Assembly (NCBI GenBank): GCA_009760855.2
Contig: WPIO01000064.1
Span: 1,813,501 to 1,877,500 of the forward strand
From: Cristatella mucedo
Taxonomy: Eukaryota; Bryozoa; Phylactolaemata; Cristatellidae
Reading direction: 5' to 3'
Length of the DNA stretch: 64,000 nt
Below the pieces are notes generated by a model. It was not told where the DNA came from, made no database searches, and saw only the letters and a list, made by a program, of their open reading frames with translations. Every line of letters begins with the position of its first letter. Positions within the stretch are counted from its first letter, which is position 1. Position numbers and translations under genes: made by a program. This document shows, in pieces, positions 56,628-64,000 of the stretch.

Positions 56628-56760
56628 ACAATACAATTCATTTATATATTTCAGGCGATTCACATATGCCTCGGGGCTCGAGCCCACGACCTCAGTCAGA
56701 CCTTGGTCCCCGGGGCGAGCACCTTAACCGCTAGACCAAACCAGCTCGGCATTATCAATC
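56628..56760 (-). mobile_element. SINE-B, tail shortened
   Basis: The clearest tRNA-like head of the family: TTGGTCTAGCGGTTAAGGTG (A box), then GGTCGTGGGCTCGAGCCCCG (B box), GCATATGTGAATCGCCTGAA. The hairpin half of the tail is deleted and replaced by AT-rich sequence. Confidence 0.8.
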
Positions 56761-57679
56761 GCTGACGCTAGAGGCAATGCCCGAGCCGAAGCAAGCTCCA
56801 AAGGTAGTTTCTTCGCTCTAATCTCTCTTTTTTTAGTGTAGCAATCTATATCGAATGCAATTTTTTTTTCTTAAGCACAACGAGCCTGCGCGAGGAATTT
56901 TCATCATCTGCCTCATTTACAAGGTAACGAGTAAAGAGTTGCCTCTCTGAAATGCAGCGGTGCCCGGTGTCTGTCTCACATTTTGCATCATATCGAGAAA
57001 GTTTGTTTCATTCTCTGCACATACCTAGGAAATAAAATCGGAAATTTGTTGCTACCTTTTTAATTCCATTTGCCAGCACCACTACAGGCACAAATACCTG
57101 CCGCTCTTCAGCAGGACCATTTATCATCTAATGCTTTTGTATGCTAAAGTATAATTTCCTGAGAAGGCATTGCAGTGCGAGAGGCTGATGTTTCCATAGA
57201 AATGTACCCAAGATTAAAAACTTTTTTTCCGAGAAACCGATGGTGACGTTCTTTAACGGCCAAGGAGAGAGAATTTCTAAGTCCACCGCTGGTTCGACCG
57301 GAAGCCACCGTGAGTTCCTTAGCAGGGAGACACTCAGCTGGATTTCTTGGACTGAAAGACCAACATGCAGAAAATATTTAGATCAATCCTTAGAAGTACG
57401 GCCGCATAATTCAAATATCCAGCAAATGAAGCAGATACAGTATTCAAGTCTCGACGGGGCCAGGAAGTTGGCAATTTCTTCGTCAGAGTGGATATTTTGA
57501 ATTTCAGATGGTCGTCAAAGGGAACACCCAGGCTAAAAGTACTAGCAGCATCACTTCTGCCTCACCCCTGCATGAAAACTTCAAAGTTCATCGTCCAGCC
57601 TTATCTATCTCTCATTTTCTTTCCATTTCTCTAGCTATCTATTTGTACCACCATCTCGAAATATCTCTAAACCCATATC
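56761..57679. other. Unassigned
   Basis: No gene or repeat recognised. Confidence 0.35.
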
Positions 57680-57797
57680 AGTCTTTCTCTGTCTCTCTCT
57701 TTCTCTCTGTCTCTCTGTCTGTCTCTCTCTGTGTCTCCGTCTGTCTGTCTGTGTGTCTGTCTGTGTGTCTGTCTGTCTGTAACTCTTTCTCTCTCTC

Positions 57798-57836
<39 letters not shown>

Positions 57837-57909
57837 ATGTCTACCTGTGTATGTCCATATGTCTACATGTATTTATGTCTATACGTCTATGTATCTATAT
57901 ATTTATATG

Positions 57910-57940
<31 letters not shown>

Positions 57941-58195
57941 GTGTGTGTGTGTGTCTATAAGTCTCCAAGTCTGTATATATATAAGTATATAGGTCTATAT
58001 TTTTATATATTTATATTATATATGTCTATGTGTCTATGTATCTATATGCCCATACGTCCATATGTCTCCGTCTCCATCTCTACCGCCACCTCCACCTCCA
58101 CCATCTCCATCTCCATTTCAATCTCCACATCCATTTCTATCTCTATCTTTATTTCGTATCTTTATCTGTGTCTCTATCTCTATCTCCTTTTCTGC
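57680..58195. repeat. Compound CT/GTCT/GTGT/TATG/CTCCAT simple repeat
   Basis: A graded series: (CT)n and (CTGT)n to 57840, then (TA/TG)n with TATGTCTA words to 58070, then CCATCTCCATCTCC-type pyrimidine repeats to about 58195. Confidence 0.9.
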
Positions 58196-59157
<962 letters not shown>

Positions 59158-59544
59158 TTCTAGAGCCTAGTCTAAACGAATCCAGTACCCTGTGTGCAAC
59201 AGCCAGCTCCGCATAAGCACGACTGCTTAAAAACGCCGTTCATAGATATACGGTTTGGCTTAACCCGTGCACGTCAGGCAGCCACCGGTCCATAAGGGGG
59301 TGCATTTTGCATATCTCTTGAGTGGCGCCACCGAGCGGCGAGTTTAGCTGCGCGTACCGCTGTTTCCGCTAGGCTTGACTGCATGAGGTGCAACCCGAGC
59401 AGATCACCTGGGCCAGATGGGCAGCGCCACCTGTAGATCTACCCACGGTTTGGTGTAGCGGTCTAGTAGAAGGTCGACTGAACCGTCAATATATAAGCGG
59501 TGTTTTAACCAAGTTTTCGAGGTCAATGGATACCATTAGGAGGA
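59158..59544. other. Unassigned
   Basis: GCGCCACC words at 59325 and 59424. No gene recognised. Confidence 0.3.
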
Positions 59545-60172
59545 GCACCGCATTACCGCGTTATTGGCGTGCTTGGACGTATGCAATGGGTTTTTTTCTC
59601 ATCAATTCTCGCCGACCTGCACTGGCTACCAGTCAAGGAACGGATCGACTTCGAGGTCTTGTTGCTCACTTTTAGTTCACTTCATTCTTTGGCTCCAGCC
59701 TATCTCTCAGATCTACTCCCCCACCAGGCCAAGCCTAGTACCACCCGCTTTTCGGAATCCAACAGTTTACCAATACCTCGTACAAACCTCAAATCGTTTG
59801 GAGACCGTGCATTTAGTTCGTATGCTCCCAAAGCCTGGAACTCCCTCCCGACCTGCATCAGAACATCCCCTGACCTGACCACATTTAAAAGGAACTTAAA
59901 AACACACCTATTTAGGACAGCATTTAGTGGGTCCCTGTGATTCGTCCTTTATGTGCTTATTCTTGCTGACACTGTGCATGCTGCCACTAACCACACTTGC
60001 ATGCTGACCTTGTGCATGTCACCCCTAACCACGTTGTTCATGTTGTTTATCAAGCATGATATTACTCACGATTCAATCACGTTTCCCTTTGCAGCAAATC
60101 TAAAGTGCCTAGAAAGAGATTGAGTTCTCTGAGGGCGCTTTATCAACTGCATTATTATTGTTATTCTTATTA
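59545..60172 (+). mobile_element. L2-A LINE, well-preserved 3' portion
   Basis: A 123-codon frame (59569-59940) ends the ORF: SILADLHWLPVKERIDFEVL, SLAPAYLSDLLPHQAKPS, SFGDRAFSSYAPKAWNSLPT, TSPDLTTFKRNLKTHLF. The intact 3' UTR follows, then CAAATCTAAAGTGCC, AGAGATTGAGTTCTCTGAGG, GCGCTTTATCAACTG and (ATT)n. It is the best reference for the L2-A end in this window. Confidence 0.93.
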
Positions 60173-60250
60173 AACAAAACTCTCCTGCTTAACACCCACG
60201 TGGTCTTTATTGTGGAGTTACAGACGGAGATACATTACATTACGTTACCC
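60173..60250 (+). mobile_element. L2-B tail, immediately after L2-A
   Basis: ACAAAACTCTCCTGCTTAAC, CACCCACGTGGTCTTTATTG, GGAGTTACAGACGGAGATAC, then ATTACATTACGTTAC. Shows the ATTAC-type tail of L2-B. Confidence 0.88.
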
Positions 60251-60554
60251 GATCCGATGACAAAGTGACAATAAGATGCGCACCAGGATCAATTCACGTG
60301 ACGTGAGATATGATATAAATGAATTTCAGAGGAATCAAACCTTATTGGATTGCTCAAAGCAGAAGAACAATCCTTGCAGTGTTCTCTGTTCGTTACAGAA
60401 TATAGTTCTGAAAATTTGCAGTTATTACGAGCTTCAAATACAGAGCCGATACAGCTAAGACGTGCTTAAAGCACATCTGTTAGACCATACAACCTAAGAA
60501 GGCCTTGGGACATCTAAATCTGCTACGGTCAAATCTGCTTCATAATATTCATAT
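60251..60554. other. Unassigned
   Basis: Nothing recognised. Confidence 0.35.
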
Positions 60555-60712
60555 CATAATAATATAACTATGTTATTCATTTTGTTTGTTTTTCAAGCAT
60601 GATTTGACTTACCATTTAATTGCATTTCCCTTTGCAGCAAATGTAAAGCACCTAGAAAGAGATTAAGTTGAGGGCGCTTTATCAAGTACATTATTATTAT
60701 TTTTATTATTAA
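60555..60712 (+). mobile_element. L2-A 3' tail
   Basis: TTTTCAAGCATGATTTGAC, CCCTTTGCAGCAAATGTAAA, GCACCTAGAAAGAGATTAAG, TTGAGGGCGCTTTATCAAG and (ATT)n. The inner hairpin arm TCTCT is deleted. Confidence 0.88.
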
Positions 60713-61449
60713 ATGCTTGCCGCTTGCGCCCAGTCCACATGCAACGTACTTCAACTGCATCCGGTAGTTTTCTGAGGCTCGTTCGTTATCGTGCTGCCAA
60801 ATGCAACGAACCCCAAGCAAAGTATTTAAGCTTCGAGAGCCAACTTGCTCGACAAAAAACTGTATTAATATAGTACTTTTTTTGACAAATCCTTGTTTGG
60901 TGCTCTCGCAGTGGCCCAGCCGCTTGCCTGATTTGAACCCAAAAGTACAACTATAGAGCGATGTCGATGGGCAGCTGATTTGGTGTGTTCAGCCCACACC
61001 AGTACCCAACCTTTGCAGTAAAAGTCAGGCTCAGTGGAATATGCTACCTCAGAAGAGACAACGCAGAAGCTGGTGGCATCTTTTTTGGCCCAGGCAACGG
61101 ACGTCATAAAGAATCGTGATGGGACGTCGCACTAAATGCATACACACCAACTGCACATGTGCATATTTTTCGAATGTCAATAACAATTTTCACACGATTT
61201 GCAAAAAATTGGTATGCCTGGCTTTTTAGAAAACCGCTTTATTCCCCGAACAAATTTCTAGCCACAGCAGAGGCGGCCATACTGCGAGGATTTGTCTGCG
61301 CCTGTACAGAAGTCTCGTTCCACTTAGAATGGTGACGCCCACCCGGTGCCGGCTGATGGCTTTCGACTGGGCATACAGAAGAATACAGAATCAATTTCTG
61401 CGCACTGCATGCTAAATTCAAGCTTAGTGTATTGCATAAGTAAAAATTT
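60713..61449. other. Unassigned
   Basis: No gene recognised. Confidence 0.35.
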
Positions 61450-62130
61450 CATTTAAAGCAAAAATAATTTAAAATGAGGTCGGTCCTCCACGGTTTATAA
61501 AGACCTCTCTTATACGCTGAGGCATTGAGTCCGTCAGCCTCGTACAAGTCTGTGAAGTAATATTACCCGGTAGTACTGCAGCCGGCTAACCAGCTCATCC
61601 GGAGTCGTAGTAGGCACATAATCAAACCTCTGACAGCGTTTCAACCCGTTCAAAAGATGCTCTATCGGATTTAGGTCACGCGACTGACTCGGCCAACTCA
61701 TGACTCGGGCAGCTGCTTCTGCGAAAAACCTTTAATAAGCTTTAGCTGCGTGCTTCGGGTCACTGTCGTGCCGCCAAATGTAGTCGTTTCCCCAAAAGAT
61801 CTCAAGCAGTTGGAATGCCAGCATTTTTACCAGATCAATATACAATGGTGGTCCATGAGTCCATTAGTATGGCGCAGGATTCCTACTACAGGGGAGTAGA
61901 AACAGCCCCAAACCATGATGCTTTCTTTCACCAGCAAATTTAACCGTGGTCTGGAATCCAGTCAGGGTGGCAAATCTAAAATTTTCAGCCACTCGTGGAT
62001 ATGTTTTGTTTGGTGTTGGCGAAAATTAAGAATTTTTTTTCTGTCGTCTGCAGGTAGCTGCAGACTCTTCGGTCACAGAGTAAGCCGTGCCATCGCTCGC
62101 TATTAGCAAGCTGAAGATAGATAGTCTAGT
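61450..62130 (-). pseudogene. Tc1-type transposase remnant
   Basis: On the minus strand, across frameshifts and stops: FQTTVKFAGE, then SIMVWGCF, then YIWRHDSDPKHAAKA, a stop, and VMSWPSQSRDLNPIEHLLNG. These are the core of a Tc1 transposase: the (S/V)MVWGCF block, the second catalytic Asp context (QQDNDPKH-like) and the final W..SPDLNPIE block. Several stops and shifts make it inactive. The DNA-binding N-terminus and terminal inverted repeats were not identified. Confidence 0.85.
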
Positions 62131-62782
62131 AAAGACTGTCAGACGGCGGTTTTTAATAGCAGCGGGCAGTTTTTGCCATTTGTTTATGACCTTCAAAACC
62201 AACAGCTCATTCCTCTGGAAGTGCTACTATCTATCAAGCTTTCGTCTCACTATTACCGCGCCTGTAGTCTGCAATAGCTGCTGCGAGTGCGAGCTTGTGG
62301 CGAGTGGTCAGACTGGCCAAAGGCTGCTTCGGTGAGGCTCCTACTGCGTGCGTGTGTGCTAGCTACTCTATTTATTGAATTACTGCCTCGGTAATAAAAA
62401 TTAAAAAACTCTTTCGACACTTGAATCTCTGGCTTCACCTCTAACCGGTGCGTGCCACACCTGCGCAGCATATCGTGAGTTGTGCTACATGCTCTGTACT
62501 CTGAGATCTTGGATCGTATCCTCACAGCGGTAGGACTTTTCGTTGGTCCACGAGACCGTGCCGGAACCGTCGATCAGTTTTCTTTTGTGGAGCTCGTGGC
62601 AAGACTATTTTTTTATAAATAATATTCTTAACAATATAACAATAATACTACGTGTGCACAGCACCCTCAGAGACCGCAGAAAACTTCACTTCTCTTCCCA
62701 GGCCTTGACACGTACGGCAAAGGAAGCGTGATCGAAATGATTGGCGGTAGAATGTCAACAGCTCAGTGTCAACAAGCGTAAC
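62131..62782. other. Mostly unassigned; decayed L2-A tail near 62630-62715
   Basis: ACAGCACCCTCAGAGACCGC followed by TTCTCTTCCCAGGCC is a worn inverted L2-A tail. The rest could be the eroded 5' part of the Tc1 element. Confidence 0.4.
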
Positions 62783-63090
62783 AATAACAATAATAATAAT
62801 AATAATGCACTCGATAGAGCGCCCTCAGAGACCTTAATCTCTTTCTAGGCGCTTTACATTTGCTGCAAAGGGAATGCAATTTAATGGTGAGTAAAATCAT
62901 GCTTGAAAAAAAATGAATAACATGGTTAGGGGTGACATGCACAGGGCATAACATTTTTAGAGGTGACGTGCACAGGGTCAGCGTGCAAACATAGTTAGCA
63001 GCAGCATGCGCCTAGTCAGCACGCATAAGCACACAGAGGACGAATCGCACTGACCCACTAAATACTGTGATAAATTGATGCGTTGCGAGA
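62783..63090 (-). mobile_element. L2-A 3' UTR and tail
   Basis: (ATT)n tail at 62783-62803, then inverted GCGCCCTCAGAGACCTTAAT, TCTTTCTAGGCGCTTTACAT, ATGGTTAGGGGTGACATGCA and GACGAATCGCACTGACCCAC. Part of the UTR (TGACGTGCACAGGGTCAGC) is locally duplicated. Confidence 0.9.
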
Positions 63091-63239
63091 TGCAGTGCAT
63101 TGCGTTCATTTTTTCTGATCCGGTCGAGTATTACACAGAGTATGCATGTATCATTCACGCTGTTCAATAAAATCTAAATAATCCTCGGAAAATCATCGTT
63201 CGCGTCACGGTGCCGCCATTTCTCTCGATATGTGTCGTT

Positions 63240-63820
63240 CCTTGCAATCAGGCGCTCGAAGTTGGTGCAAAACTCTGCGAATAGGCTCATCTGTCACGAG
63301 GGTTGCCATTGCCACGTCGTACCACTTCTCGGCAGCCTGCACTAGCTCCCAGTCAACAAGCGCATCGACTTCAAGGTTCTGTCACTTACTTTTAGGTCCC
63401 TTCATTCTCTGGCTCCAGCCTACCTATCCGGACTACTCCAGCACCAGGCGAAGAATCATACAACCCGCTGTTCTGACCCGAACCGTATAGCCGCACCTCG
63501 TATGAACCTCAAAACCGTCGGAGACCGTGCCTTTAGTTCCTATGCTCCCAAAACCTGGAACGCACTGCCGACGCATGTCCTCCGGCATGACGACATTTAA
63601 AAAGAAGCTTAAAACGCACCTTTTTATCACCTCATTTGGTGGGTTTTTGTGGTTCGTCCTTCGTGTGCATGTACCTATTTCCACTATGCCTGCTGCTTGC
63701 GGATGCTATCATCAAACGTTTGGTAATGCTTTGTATGAAGCATCTGTAAAGCGCCTCCGGAGAGATTGAGTTCTCTGGGGGCGCTGTGAAAATATACTAC
63801 CGTTATCATTATTTTTAATT
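63240..63820 (+). mobile_element. L2-A LINE, 3' portion
   Basis: Fragments across frames: LVQNSANRL-like start, LAACTSSQSTSAS, GPFILWLQPTY, then FGDRAF-like, TTFKKKLKTHLFITSF, with a terminal hairpin GTAAAGCGCCTCCGGAGAGA, TTGAGTTCTCTGGGGGCGCT. The inner loop differs but pairing is kept. The T/A-rich tail abuts the duplicated segment at 63822. Confidence 0.88.
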
Positions 63821-63821
63821 G

Positions 63822-64000
63822 TTTAAACTGCGCGCGTCCTGGCTGTGCTGGAGCACCGAGAAGTGCGGCTCTACCGGGAACAGGTTGCCGTCATCAGTAA
63901 GCAGGTCCGCCCCGCGGAATCGACGCGACGTCGAACTCGGATGCGTCCTCCGCGTCTGGCTCGTCCTCGTCGGGTTCTTCTTCGGACCCACGACGAACAG
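63822..64000 (+). repeat. Second copy of the 30346-30521 segment, runs off the window
   Basis: Inverted relative to the first copy and very similar throughout, from TTTAAACTGCGC to the last base. Reads VLAVLEHREVRLYREQVAVI and then is shifted by a 2-nt insertion relative to the first copy. The right boundary is unknown. Confidence 0.75.

Overview
The window is animal genomic DNA, most likely from an invertebrate bilaterian. It has intron-split genes with GT..AG boundaries, tRNA-derived SINEs, many 5'-truncated L2/CR1-type LINE copies, Tc1- and pogo-type DNA transposon relics, and very long (GA)n, (CTGT)n and (TA)n tracts. The phylum cannot be set from this sequence. I recognise two host genes.

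Left third (about 1-22 kb, minus strand): the N-terminal and central part of CNOT3, a subunit of the CCR4-NOT deadenylase. I rebuilt eight exons (A-H, from 21923 down to about 1168) by family similarity, splice signals and reading-frame phase. All seven junctions agree in phase. The short first coding exon was not found, and the C-terminal NOT-box exons must lie beyond position 1. The introns are packed with L2 copies and SINEs. A LINE tail ends about 20 nt before the exon C acceptor, and a (CTG)14 tract ends 24 nt before the exon G acceptor.

Middle (about 22-35 kb): no recognised gene. It holds L2 copies, a 321-bp pogo-like MITE with TA target duplication, SINEs, long microsatellites, a perfect palindrome, and a coding-like segment that recurs inverted at the right end of the window.

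About 35-53 kb: a very GC/CpG-rich domain around a two-exon SoxE gene (Sox8/9/10 class) at 39091-40882, plus strand. It encodes the SoxE dimerisation motif, an HMG box split by a phase-2 intron, and the mid-protein FD..E.DQYLP motif. The long open frames elsewhere in this domain look like stop-poor GC-rich shadows.

Right end (53-64 kb): repeats only, namely L2 copies, a SINE pair, long (GA)n/(CT)n tracts and a decayed Tc1 transposase.

Two L2 groups are named here for convenience. L2-A ends in a double-stem hairpin followed by (ATT)n. L2-B has a different end, with an ATTAC-type tail. Two main SINE groups occur. SINE-B carries an L2-A-like 3' tail with paired base changes in the hairpin, which suggests it is mobilised by L2-A. 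No CRISPR array, rRNA gene or functional tRNA gene was seen. The CNOT3-SoxE neighbourhood and the LINE/SINE partnership are the main biology here; I found no convincing new multi-gene system.
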